This document shows, piece after piece, positions 26,001 through 32,634 of a stretch of DNA of 32,634 bases. Under the pieces are notes generated by a model. It saw only the letters and a list, made by a program, of their open reading frames with translations, did no database searches and was not told the origin of the DNA. Every line of letters starts with the position of its first letter. The stretch's first letter is position 1. The position numbers were made by a program, and so were the translations under genes. The stretch is from Streptomyces sp. ADI96-02 (lineage in GTDB: Bacteria > Actinomycetota > Actinomycetes > Streptomycetales > Streptomycetaceae): contig NZ_ML123034.1 in assembly GCF_003846185.1 (NCBI RefSeq), positions 2,524,062 to 2,556,695 of the forward strand. Direction: 5' to 3'.

Positions 26001-26613
26001 ACTCCACCCGAAGGGGGTGCTCCTCGGTCGGCGGAAAAACATCCAGGATGCCGCCGCGCACGGCGAACTCACCGCGCTTCTCGACCAGTTCGACCCGGGA
26101 GTACGCGGCGGCGGCCAGCGCGTCCACCACCTCGCCCAGGTCGGCGCTCTGCCCGCTGGTCAGCGCCACCGGCTCCAGGTCGCCGAGCCCCTTGACCTGC
26201 GGTTGCAGAACGGAGCGGATCGGCGCGACGACCACCGAGACCGGCCCCGTCTCCGGGTCGTCCTCGCGCGGGTGCGCCAGGCGGCGCAGCACGGCGAGGC
26301 GGCGGCCCACGGTGTCCGAGCGCGGCGACAGGCGCTCGTGCGGCAGCGTCTCCCAGGACGGGAACTCCGCCACCGTGTCCGGCGGCAGCAGCGTCCGCAG
26401 CGCCGCCGCCAGATCCTCGGCCTCCCGGCCGGTCGCCGTGACGGCCAGCACCGTCCGCCCGGTCTGCCGGGCCAGCGCCGCCACGGCGAAGGGCCGGGCG
26501 CCGGGCGGGCCCACCAGATCGACATGCCGCCGACGACCGTCGGCGGCGGCCTTCACCGCCTCGGCGAGCGCCGGGTCAGTGATGACGACGTCCAGCAGAC
26601 CGTGCAGGCTCAT
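23083..26613 (-). CDS. mfd: Transcription-repair coupling factor Mfd
   Basis: Mfd removes RNA polymerase stalled at DNA damage and recruits UvrA. The 1,176-residue protein has full family length. It has an N-terminal UvrB-like region (about 1-370), an RNA-polymerase-interaction domain (about 490-560, EHQHG-like VHEQHGVGRYVEM and LLVEYA), and a RecG-type translocase with Walker A GDVGYGKTE (about 656-664) and DEEQ box VIVDEEQRFG (about 752-761). Motif III is TMSATPIPRTLEM, motif V includes STTIVESGIDI, and motif VI is QLRGRVGRGRDRGYAY; a C-terminal D7-like domain follows. The ATG at 26613 is chosen because the MSLHGLLDVV start fits the family; its Shine-Dalgarno is weak (GGAAG, 4 bases away). 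Flanking regions are unrelated to repair. Confidence 0.97.
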   Translation of the reverse strand: MSLHGLLDVVITDPALAEAVKAAADGRRRHVDLVGPPGARPFAVAALARQTGRTVLAVTATGREAEDLAAALRTLLPPDTVAEFPSWETLPHERLSPRSDTVGRRLAVLRRLAHPREDDPETGPVSVVVAPIRSVLQPQVKGLGDLEPVALTSGQSADLGEVVDALAAAAYSRVELVEKRGEFAVRGGILDVFPPTEEHPLRVEFWGDDVEEIRYFKIADQRSLEVAEHGLWAPPCRELLLTDQVRERAAALAEAHPELGELLGRIAEGIAVEGMESLAPVLVDDMELLLDVLPKGAMALVCDPERVRTRAADLVATSQEFLQASWAASADGGEAPIDVGAASLWGIADVRDRARELDVMWWSISPFAADDELDEDTLKLSMRAPEAYRGDTARALADTKGWLADGWRTVYVTEGQGLASRTVEVLGGEGIAARLDPDLAEITPSVVHVSCGAVDQGFVDPALKLAVLTETDLTGQRTATKDLGRMPARRRKTIDPLTLEAGDYIVHEQHGVGRYVEMVQRTVQGATREYLLVEYAPAKRGQPGDRLYIPTDQLEQVTKYVGGEAPTLHRLGGADWTKTKQRAKKAVKEIAADLIKLYSARMAAPGHAFGADTPWQRELEDAFPYAETPDQLSTIAEVKEDMEKTVPMDRLICGDVGYGKTEIAVRAAFKAVQDGKQVAVLVPTTLLVQQHYGTFTERYAQFPVNVRALSRFQSETESKATLEGLHDGSVDLVIGTHRLFSSDTRFKDLGLVIVDEEQRFGVEHKEQLKKLRANVDVLTMSATPIPRTLEMAVTGIREMSTITTPPEERHPVLTFVGPYEEKQIGAAVRRELLREGQVFYIHNRVESIDRAAARLREIIPEARIATAHGQMSEQSLEQVVVDFWEKKFDVLVSTTIVESGIDISNANTLIVERGDNFGLSQLHQLRGRVGRGRDRGYAYFLYPPEKPLTETAHERLATIAQHTEMGAGMYVAMKDLEIRGAGNLLGGEQSGHIAGVGFDLYVRMVGEAVADYRAQLEGGEEEEPPLEVKIELPVDAHVPHDYAPGERLRLQAYRAIAAANSEDDVRAVREELTDRYGPLPEPVENLLLVAGLRMLARACGVGEIVLQGSNIRFAPVELRESQELRLKRLHPKTVIKPAAHQILVPRPTTGRIGGKPVVGRELLSWTGEFLTTILGS

Positions 26614-26896
26614 GAAGCTTCCGTCCGGGATCGAGGCGCGGCCGGCAGCCGGCTGCTGCCAGGGACAACGCGAAGGGCCCGACACGTGGACGGGCCGGGG
26701 GTTCCAGAGTACGACCCGGGGGTGACAGCCGCGCCCGCACCGATGGTCCCCAGCCATCCGCGAAGCCGCCGCCGCCGGTCCTCCCCGTCCATCCGCAGCG
26801 CCGCCGCCACCGGCCTTCCCCGGGGCGCGCCATCACCCCGGCCTCCCGCACGACCGCCGCCACCACCGGCCGCAGCCGGTCGCACAGCGTTCACCT

Positions 26897-26984
26897 CTGC
26901 TCACACACCGCTCACGCGCCGCTCGCGCGCCGCTCGCGCGCCGCTCGCACACCGCTCGCACACCGCTCGCACACCGCTCGCGCA
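26897..26984. repeat. Eight tandem copies of an 11-bp unit
   Basis: The unit CCGCTCGCACA (variants CCGCTCGCGCG, CCGCTCACGCG and CCGCTCGCGCA) repeats seven times from 26908 to 26984, preceded by a degenerate copy at 26897-26907. The unit is not a multiple of three and lies between genes, so it is non-coding. It may be a slippage-prone minisatellite. Confidence 0.85.
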
Positions 26985-27081
26985 CCGTGCGCACGGCCTC
27001 CGCCCGCCGCCAGGACCGGTGGGCCGGCCGTGACCGGGAACGCGGTGGCCAGGAAAGCCGTGACCGGAAACGCGTTCGGCC

Positions 27082-27107
27082 CCGGGGTGTTTGGAGGAAC
27101 ACCCCGG
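27082..27107 (-). terminator. Terminator of the second ABC operon
   Basis: CCGGGGTGTT and AACACCCCGG (10-bp perfect stem) flank a 6-base loop, starting 62 bases after the permease stop at 27170. Confidence 0.7.
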
Positions 27108-27169
27108 AGCCTGCCGTCATCCTACGGCGACGCCTCGACGGCCGCCGCCGTACGGCCCTTTGACCGTGC

Positions 27170-29749
27170 TCACCCGTCCGTCGCGATGGCGTTCAGTACG
27201 TTCATCCTGCCCGCCCGGAAGGCCGGGACGAGCGCGGCGAGCAGTCCGACGAGGGCCGAGCAGAAGAACACGGTCGCGATCGTCGGCCACGGAATCTCCA
27301 GCACGTTCAGCCCCTCCAGGGCCAGCAGCTTCTGCGCCGAGGTGCCCCAGCCCATCCCGAGCCCCAGTCCGAGCAGCGCCCCGAACAGGGCGATGACCAC
27401 GGACTCCAGCCGGATCATCCGGCGCAGCTGGCGGCGCGAGAGTCCGATGGCCCGCATGAGCCCGATCTCCCGGGTCCGTTCGACCACGGAGAGGGCGAGG
27501 GTGTTCACCACGCCGAGCACCGCCACGATGATCGCCAGGGCGAGCAGGCCGTAGACGATGTTCAGCAGCTGGCCGATCTGGTCCTTCAGGTCCTGCTTGA
27601 AGTCGGCCTGGTTTTGCACCTTGTACACCGGGTACGCGGCCAGCGCGCTCTTGAGGGCCGTGTACGCCTCCTTCTCCTTGCCCTCCTGCGCCTTGCCGAA
27701 CATCGCGAGGTTCTGCGGCATCCGGTCGGCGGGCACGTACGTCGTCGCCGTGGTCAGGGCGGTGTACATCGCGCCCTTGTCGATGTTCGTCTCGTCGGAG
27801 GTGATGGCGGCGACCTTCAGCTCCGCCGTCCGCCCGGCCTTGAACGCGACCCTGAGCGTGTCCCCGACCTCGACGCCGTGGCGCTCGGCGTAGACGTCTC
27901 CGACGGACATCGCGCCCGTGCCGTACGCCCTCGCCAGATCGCCCGCGACGACGGTGCGGCGGACGTCCTGCCGGTACGTCGGGTCGGCGGCGACGACGCC
28001 CTCGTCGACCGTGGAGCCGTCGGGCGCGGTGACTCTCGCGCCGAGGACGGTGTAGTCGGTGATGTGCTCCAGGCCGGGCACGGCACGGGCGGCCTCGGCG
28101 GCCTGCGGCACGATCGGCCGGCCGGTGCCGCTGTCCTGGACGATGAAGTCCGCGCCGACCGAGCGGTCGAGCTCCTCGGTGGCCGAGGCGACCATGGAGG
28201 ACCCGACGACGGACAGGCAGGCCACCAGGGCGAGGCCGATCATCAGAGCCGCCCCGGTGGCTCCGGTGCGCCGGGGGTTGCGCAGGGCGTTGCGTTCGGC
28301 CAGCCGCCCCACGGGCCCGAAGAACCGCAGCACGACCGCGCCGAGCGCCCGCACCACCACACCGGCCAGCAGCGGGCCGATCACGATGAACCCGAGCAGC
28401 GTCAGCACCACGCCGAGCGCCAGGAACAACGAGCCCTCACTCGCCTCGCCGGCCTGCCCCGTCGCCCACAGGGCGGCGGCCCCACCCGCCGTGAGCACCA
28501 GCCCGATCCCGGCCCTGACCCAGCCGGACCGGCCGTCTGCGGGCGTACCGGCGTCGCGCAGCGCCGCCATCGGGGAGACCTTGCCGGCCCGGCGGGCAGG
28601 GACGTACGCGGCGAGGACGGTGACGACGACGCCGAGCGCCAGCCCCACGGCCGGGGTCGTCCACGCGACGGTGAGGTCGCCGGTGGACAGCTCCATGCCG
28701 ACGGCGCCCATCAGCTTCATCAGGCCGACGGCCAGCCCGACACCGGCGGCGACGCCGAGCAGCGAGCCGACGATGCCCAGGAGGACCGCCTCCACCAGCA
28801 CCGAGCGGTTCACCTGCTTGCGGCTGGAGCCGATGGCCCGCATCAGACCGATCTCCCGGGTGCGCTGGGCGACCAGCATGGAGAAGGTGTTGACGATGAG
28901 GAACACGCCGACGAGGAGGGCGATTCCGGCGAAGCCGAGCATCGCGTACTTCATGACGTCCAGGAAGGCGCCCATGGAGTCCTTGTTGGCGTCGGTCGCC
29001 TCCTGCTGGGTCTGGAGCCGGTACGCCGAGCCCCCCAGGGCGGCGGCCACGCTCTTCTTCAACTCCGTGTCGCTGACGCCCGGCTCGGCGGTCACGGAGA
29101 CGTGGCTGAACACGTCGGGCGCGCCGAGGAGCTGCTTCTGCGCGGTGGCGGTGTCGAGGTAGACGACGGCCGCGCCCGGGTTGGTGACGGTGAAGGAGAC
29201 GATGCCGCTGATCCTCGCCCGGCTGTCGCCGACGGCGGTGATGGTACGCAGTTCGTCGCCGAGCTTCAGGCCGTGCTTCTCGGCGGTGTCGGCGTCGACC
29301 ATCACGTCGCCGGGGCCCCGGGGGGCGTGGCCGGAGGTGATCTCCATGGACCGCAGTTCGTTCTCGGTCCAGTTGCCGGAGATGGTCGGGGCCCCGGTCT
29401 CGGAGCCCATGTTCTTGTTGTCCGCGTCGACGACGGTGACCGCCATGGAGAAGACGGCGCCCTCCGCTCCCTTCGCGCCGTCCGCCTGCGCGGCCTCGGC
29501 GACGACGGAGGCGGGCAGCGAGGCGGGCTTGCCGTCGGCGGGCTGCTCGTCGTCCCCGGAGCCCTTCGGGCTGACGGTGAGGTCGGGCGAGGTCACGGCG
29601 AAGAGCTTGTCGAAGGTCGTGTTCATCGTGTCGGTGAACACGAGCGTGCCGCACACGAACGCCACCGACAGCATCACCGCGACGGCGGAGAGCGCCATCC
29701 GGCCCTTGTGCGCGAGGAAGTTGCGCATCGAGGTCTTCCACACGGTCAT
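27170..29749 (-). CDS. ABC transporter permease with two FtsX domains (second copy)
   Basis: An 859-residue membrane protein similar in layout to the permease at 2636-5170. It has an N-terminal anchor (about 17-37, VAVMLSVAFVCGTLVF), a large extracellular domain, a first FtsX block starting near residue 270 (FAGIALLVGVFLIVNTFSML), a central pair of helices, a second extracellular domain, and a final FtsX block (IVYGLLALAIIVAVLGVVNTLAL and following), ending in RMNVLNAIATDG. The ATG at 29749 overlaps the ATPase stop (ATGA, 29749-29746), so the two are tightly coupled. The extracellular domains differ more from the first copy than the membrane parts, suggesting different partners. Substrate unknown. 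Confidence 0.93.
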   Translation of the reverse strand: MTVWKTSMRNFLAHKGRMALSAVAVMLSVAFVCGTLVFTDTMNTTFDKLFAVTSPDLTVSPKGSGDDEQPADGKPASLPASVVAEAAQADGAKGAEGAVFSMAVTVVDADNKNMGSETGAPTISGNWTENELRSMEITSGHAPRGPGDVMVDADTAEKHGLKLGDELRTITAVGDSRARISGIVSFTVTNPGAAVVYLDTATAQKQLLGAPDVFSHVSVTAEPGVSDTELKKSVAAALGGSAYRLQTQQEATDANKDSMGAFLDVMKYAMLGFAGIALLVGVFLIVNTFSMLVAQRTREIGLMRAIGSSRKQVNRSVLVEAVLLGIVGSLLGVAAGVGLAVGLMKLMGAVGMELSTGDLTVAWTTPAVGLALGVVVTVLAAYVPARRAGKVSPMAALRDAGTPADGRSGWVRAGIGLVLTAGGAAALWATGQAGEASEGSLFLALGVVLTLLGFIVIGPLLAGVVVRALGAVVLRFFGPVGRLAERNALRNPRRTGATGAALMIGLALVACLSVVGSSMVASATEELDRSVGADFIVQDSGTGRPIVPQAAEAARAVPGLEHITDYTVLGARVTAPDGSTVDEGVVAADPTYRQDVRRTVVAGDLARAYGTGAMSVGDVYAERHGVEVGDTLRVAFKAGRTAELKVAAITSDETNIDKGAMYTALTTATTYVPADRMPQNLAMFGKAQEGKEKEAYTALKSALAAYPVYKVQNQADFKQDLKDQIGQLLNIVYGLLALAIIVAVLGVVNTLALSVVERTREIGLMRAIGLSRRQLRRMIRLESVVIALFGALLGLGLGMGWGTSAQKLLALEGLNVLEIPWPTIATVFFCSALVGLLAALVPAFRAGRMNVLNAIATDG

Positions 29750-30534
29750 GACGTCCGCCCGCGCGCGTCGAAGTTCTTCATCCGGTCGAGGACCTGCTCG
29801 GCGGTGGGGTGGCGCATCTCGTCGACGATCGATCCGTCGGCGAGGTAGAGCACCCGGTCCGCGTAGGAGGCGGCCACGGGGTCGTGCGTGACCATGACGA
29901 TCGTCTGGCCCAGCTCGTCGACCGACCTGCGCAGGAAGGCGAGTATCTCGGCCCCCGCGCGCGAGTCCAGGTTCCCGGTCGGCTCGTCCCCGAAGATGAT
30001 CTCCGGCTCGGCGGCGAGCGCCCGCGCCACCGCGACCCGCTGCTGCTGGCCTCCGGAGAGCTGCGTCGGCCGGTGCTTGAGGCGTTCGGACAGCCCGACG
30101 GTCTCCACGACCTGCCGCAGCCAGCCCTGGTTGGGCTTGCGGCCCGCGATGTCCATCGGCAGCGTGATGTTCTCGATCGCGTTGAGCGTCGGCAGCAGGT
30201 TGAACGCCTGGAAGATGAACCCGATCCGGTCGCGGCGGAGTTGGGTGAGCTTCTTGTCCTTGAGCTTGGTGATCTCGGTGTCGGCGAGGAATATCTCGCC
30301 CGATGTCACCGTGTCCAGCCCGGCCAGACAGTGCATCAGTGTCGACTTGCCGGAGCCGGACGGGCCCATGATCGCGGTGAACCGCCCGCGCTCGATGTCC
30401 ACGTCGACGCGGTCGAGCGCGACGACCCGGGTCTCGCCCGTGCCGTACGCCTTGACGACCTGTCGGGCCCGTGCAGCGACAGCCGTATGCCCTCCAGTGC
30501 TCCCGTGCCTGGGAATGCTTACAGCCGTTGTCAC
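29746..30534 (-). CDS. ABC transporter ATP-binding protein (second copy)
   Basis: A 262-residue ATPase paralogous to the one at 1776-2549, with Walker A GPSGSGKST (57-65), FQAFNLLPTLNAIENI, LSGGQQQR, Walker B IIFGDE, and the shared tail DRMKNFDARGRTS (DRMKAFDAKGRTS in the first copy). The GTG at 30534 has AGGAGG six bases upstream. The first about 25 residues are not shared with the first copy. It is the leading gene of a two-gene operon. Upstream lies a long accessory region, so its promoter should be in 30535-30620. Confidence 0.95.
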   Translation of the reverse strand: MTTAVSIPRHGSTGGHTAVAARARQVVKAYGTGETRVVALDRVDVDIERGRFTAIMGPSGSGKSTLMHCLAGLDTVTSGEIFLADTEITKLKDKKLTQLRRDRIGFIFQAFNLLPTLNAIENITLPMDIAGRKPNQGWLRQVVETVGLSERLKHRPTQLSGGQQQRVAVARALAAEPEIIFGDEPTGNLDSRAGAEILAFLRRSVDELGQTIVMVTHDPVAASYADRVLYLADGSIVDEMRHPTAEQVLDRMKNFDARGRTS

Positions 30535-30567
30535 GGTATGCCTCCTATGTCAGTTGATAGATGAACG

Positions 30568-30595
30568 TTGACGACTGGACGCCATCGAGTACGGT
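30568..30595 (+). promoter_or_regulatory. Promoter-like element before a 28-codon frame
   Basis: TTGACG (30568-30573) and TACGGT (30590-30595) with a 16-base spacer match the vegetative consensus fairly well, on the strand opposite the ABC operon. It could drive the small frame at 30628-30714 or be a relic of a lost gene. Confidence 0.35.
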
Positions 30596-30627
30596 CCGAG
30601 TCTGGATTCAGGAGGGACCGTCGCGCG

Positions 30628-30714
30628 ATGGTGCTCGGCACCGTCTCCGAGGTGGGGCTACCCCCACCCGCGCCCCCTGGCGGGCCCCGCAGGTGCGACG
30701 TAGCAAAAGGCTAA
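30628..30714 (+). CDS. Possible 28-residue small protein or leader peptide
   Basis: A short frame, MVLGTVSEVG then a Pro-rich stretch ending VAKG, has an AGGAGGG Shine-Dalgarno 11 bases upstream and a promoter-like element before it. It matches nothing I know. It may be real, a leader, or the start of a gene later truncated. Low confidence. Confidence 0.25.
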   Translation: MVLGTVSEVGLPPPAPPGGPRRCDVAKG

Positions 30715-31159
30715 GGACCGAGTCGGCACCGCCACGTCCTCCGCCGGGAGGAAGAGGCCCTGGCCCGCGTGCGGGGGCGGCCCCTAGGGGTGTCGCACGC
30801 CAAGGAGGGGAAGAGGTCGGGGGCACGCAGTCGCCCTTCCACGGGGTGCGACTCGTGGTATCGGCCGACTGATTGACGTTGCCGGTCAGCGATTGGCTCC
30901 GTCGCAGTGCGACCGAGCTCAAGGCCCCGGATTCCCTTCATGCCGAATGACCGAATTCAGCCGGTTGTCTGCTGGGGCTCCTCCCGGGACATGCCCCGGA
31001 GCACTCCCGCCCGCGCCTCCCGGGTGAGACAGTGCCCGGGAGATACGTGCATAGGGAAGGGAACTCGGTGAGCGGCAGGGGCAGCAGGAGCGGCACAGGC
31101 GACGCACCCGGACCTGGTATACCCGGCCCCGACGGCGCACCGGGACCCGGCAGCGCGGG

Positions 31160-31429
31160 GGGCGGCGCCGGTGGCGAAGACGGCGAGCGCGCCCGCCCAG
31201 TCGACGCGGGGCCGGGTGGCAGGGCGGGGACGGGAGGGCTCGTGGAGGTGGCGGACGACGAGCCAGAGGGCGATACCGCCGACCGGGAGGTTGATCAGGA
31301 AGATCCACCGCCAGTCCGCGTAACCGGCCAGGAGCCCGCCGAACACCGGCCCGGCGACTGCCGAAGTGGCCCAGACCGTGGACAACCTGGCCTGGATTTT
31401 CGGGCGTTCCTTCAGCGGGTAGAGGTCTG
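31160..31429 (-). pseudogene. Fragment of a DHA2-type MFS drug exporter
   Basis: Translated on the minus strand from about 31429 down, the sequence reads ADLYPLKERPKIQARLSTVW, then GPVFGGLLAGYADWRWIFLINLP and GGIALWLV, then RVDWAGALAVFATGAA. This is the region around membrane segments 4-6 of EmrB/QacA-like (DHA2) exporters. There is no start codon with a ribosome binding site and the homology ends near 31155. It is a remnant. The matching C-terminal piece lies on the other strand at 31433-31618. Confidence 0.75.
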
Positions 31430-31432
31430 CAC

Positions 31433-31618
31433 GGTGCCCTGCAAGGCGCCCTCTCGGCGGAGGCGACGGACTACCTGCGCCGAGCGGTGGACGCGGCGGT
31501 CGACCACGTCTACGTCGGAGCCGCGGCAGCCGCCGCCCTGGCCCTGCTCGCCCTGATCACCCTCGCCCCGCGCCGCTTCCCCGTACTCGCGGAGGAACGG
31601 GTCCCGCCGCGGGACTGA
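31433..31618 (+). pseudogene. C-terminal fragment of an MFS exporter, opposite strand
   Basis: The plus-strand frame reads GALQGALSAEATDYLRRAVD, then VDHVYVGAAAAAALALLALI, then TLAPRRFPVLAEERVPPRD and a TGA stop. This resembles the last helix and cytosolic tail of a DHA2-type exporter. It starts immediately where the minus-strand fragment's N-side ends (about 31430). The two pieces are in inverted order, as if an internal segment had flipped. Confidence 0.55.
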
Positions 31619-31654
31619 CCGTCCCTGACGGCTGGTTCGGCGGTTGCGGAATCA

Positions 31655-32634
31655 TCAATTCGAGGACAGACGGAGAATGTCATCGGCCGCCGCATGCCAA
31701 GGGGAATCGTTGTTTCGAGGGGCAGCGAAGTGGCTGTTCATGACCATGTTTCCATCCGTATCTACGAAATTCACATGCGGGAACTGGTTGGGCTTGAGGC
31801 CCAGCCCTTCCGTGGAGAATTTGTAGTATAGATTTTGATACTCACCACCGACGGTATCCATGAGTAGCGTCTGGAATTCCTTGTTGGCCATGAGTGTATT
31901 AGGAGTCATATTCCCCGTATTAATCATTTGCTTTTGCTGAAACGCCCAAGTGACGACCAGTTGTTCATTTTTTTCCTTCAGAGCCTTGTGTATGGGAATG
32001 TTCGCGTCGAACAGAACGTCCGCATGCTCCACCCCTTCTACGGGAGGCGAAATCATTCCAGGTGTCGCGTTGTTTATCTTATCGAACGCATCCTTCTTCA
32101 AGTCTTCCCAGGACGGACTAACAAAAGCCGACTTAGCCTTCTTTCCCGCCGCCGAACTCCCCGCCGCCACCCTCGCTGGAGCGGCGCTTTCGATCGGGAG
32201 GGCATTCGCGGCTTTGGCCGCTTGGTAGGTCTTGTAGCCCTTGTGGGCGGCGTAGCCGATGCCGATGGCTGCGTCGACGCCCGCCCCGACGAGGCCGATG
32301 ACGTCGAGGGTCATGCGTGCCTCTTTGGGCATGAAGCCTTCGCCTGTGGCGCTGGTGTTGGCGGTGATCTGGTCGGCGGCGGAGGGGAGGGTGGTGAGGA
32401 AGCCGATGCCGGCGATCGCAAGGGGTATGCCGCTTCCTCCGGTGAAGGTGGCGAGGGCGAGGGCGAGGCCGGCGGCTGCGATGCCCACTTCGACGGCGGG
32501 GAGGTATTTCCAGCCGAGGATGTCTTCGGTGAGCCAGTCCCATGATCCTTCGGAGCTCTGTCCGGTGGGGTCGGTGTAGTTGACGGGGTCGCCGGTGGCG
32601 TAGGTGTAGGGGTTGATCATGCCTGCGGTGGGGG
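31655..32634 (-). CDS. C-terminal end of an Rhs protein with a variable toxin-like tail (5' end outside window)
   Basis: The frame is open to the window edge. It reads PTAGMINPYTYATGDP and NYTDPTG (about 32565-32634), the hallmark end of the Rhs core. A hydrophobic, Gly and Ala-rich pre-toxin region follows (about 32230-32540), and then a variable C-terminal region of about 155 residues (31655-32120). This tail is much lower in GC, uses codons such as AAT, AAA and CTA, and contains HVNFVDTDGNMVMNSHFAA and a terminal WHAAADDILRLSSN. I do not recognise its fold. Rhs tails are usually toxins or adapters with an immunity gene directly downstream; here the next 700 bases downstream hold only MFS remnants. 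Confident for Rhs, open for the tail's activity. Confidence 0.88.
   Translation of the reverse strand, partial: PTAGMINPYTYATGDPVNYTDPTGQSSEGSWDWLTEDILGWKYLPAVEVGIAAAGLALALATFTGGSGIPLAIAGIGFLTTLPSAADQITANTSATGEGFMPKEARMTLDVIGLVGAGVDAAIGIGYAAHKGYKTYQAAKAANALPIESAAPARVAAGSSAAGKKAKSAFVSPSWEDLKKDAFDKINNATPGMISPPVEGVEHADVLFDANIPIHKALKEKNEQLVVTWAFQQKQMINTGNMTPNTLMANKEFQTLLMDTVGGEYQNLYYKFSTEGLGLKPNQFPHVNFVDTDGNMVMNSHFAAPRNNDSPWHAAADDILRLSSN

Larger units (their letters stand above)
26614..27169 (-). other. Gene-poor region between mfd and the second ABC operon
   Basis: It holds the mfd leader, an 11-bp tandem array (26897-26984) and the terminator of the ABC operon (27082-27107). Open frames through it carry no family-like sequence and have codon bias distorted by the repeats. 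I see no gene. Confidence 0.65.
30535..31155. other. Gene-poor region beside the second ABC operon
   Basis: Codon bias is poor in all frames and no family-like sequence is seen. It includes a plus-strand TTGACG-N16-TACGGT promoter-like element (30568-30595), an AGGAGGG (30610-30616) and a 28-codon frame from ATG 30628 to 30714. From about 30700 to 31155 nothing recognisable remains; it looks like eroded DNA leading into the MFS remnants. Confidence 0.55.

Noticed and set aside
26897..26984. Possible CRISPR array
   Set aside because: Units are 11 bp with no spacers and no cas genes are nearby, so it is a simple tandem repeat.
22381..27033. A 1,550-codon open frame on the plus strand opposite mfd
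   Set aside because: The minus strand encodes full-length Mfd with all motifs; the plus frame is a GC-driven shadow with no domain.
30700..30740. Resemblance to a tracrRNA end (GACCGAGTCGGCACC)
   Set aside because: The word is short, is followed by unrelated GC-rich sequence, and no cas gene or repeat exists in the window.
30705..30870. Plus-strand frame ending SPFHGVRLVVSAD as a remnant of a formylglycine-enzyme-like domain
   Set aside because: Only a handful of residues resemble that C-terminus, and codon third positions are not biased, so chance is more likely.
31040..31160. Continuation of the MFS fragment or a MarR regulator tail on the minus strand
   Set aside because: Similarity to the exporter is lost near 31155, and the residues after it (TREARAGVLRGMSREE) are too few to support a regulator.

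Overview
The base composition is very high in GC, codon third positions are strongly G/C, start codons are often GTG (one is TTG), and the gene families point to a Streptomyces or a very close relative. The strongest marker is the tRNA-Leu at 1150-1232 on the minus strand. Its anticodon is UAA, which makes it bldA, the only tRNA that reads the rare UUA codon and a known developmental switch in streptomycetes. The gene order resembles the chromosomal core region around enolase and the resuscitation-promoting factors that I remember from Streptomyces coelicolor; I could not run an alignment.

Layout from left to right. 1-1232: a Bax-inhibitor-1-like membrane protein and bldA, both on the minus strand. 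1776-5170: an ABC transporter ATPase and FtsX/MacB-type permease, the only clearly functional genes on the plus strand, closed by a perfect 50-bp palindromic terminator shared with the convergent gene. 5253-9652: cyclopropane-fatty-acyl-phospholipid synthase, type II NADH dehydrogenase with two Rex-like operators upstream, and an Acr3/BASS-type transporter. 9696-13220: a housekeeping run of enolase, an FtsB/DivIC-like divisome protein, a DUF501 protein and a Ppx/GppA phosphatase. 13510-15796: two adjacent resuscitation-promoting factors (Rpf plus LysM). The downstream one, rpfA-like, has a ydaO-class cyclic-di-AMP riboswitch in its leader. 15939-18998: cytochrome P450, MazG pyrophosphohydrolase and a SurA-like lipoprotein. 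19140-21424: a soluble Ser/Thr kinase whose start overlaps the end of a small membrane protein gene. 21527-26613: a secreted HNH-nuclease lipoprotein, a stand-alone UTRA effector-domain protein, and the transcription-repair coupling factor Mfd. 27170-30534: a second ABC ATPase/permease pair, closely similar to the first.

The right end (about 30535-32634) is accessory. It has a gene-poor stretch, two oppositely oriented remnants of a drug-exporter-like MFS gene, and the 3' end of an Rhs gene. The Rhs variable C-terminal region is low in GC and of unknown activity, and no immunity gene is visible next to it.

The common themes are envelope and dormancy control (two Rpf lytic enzymes, riboswitch, kinase, FtsB), respiration and membrane lipid adjustment (NDH-2, Cfa), and core metabolism and repair (enolase, Mfd, MazG). 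In a scan by eye I found no in-frame TTA codon in any called gene, so none appears to be a direct bldA target. The least described parts are the Rhs C-terminal region, the paired hairpins between the two rpf genes, the possible ribosome-binding-site switch of the rpfA riboswitch, and the stand-alone UTRA protein.
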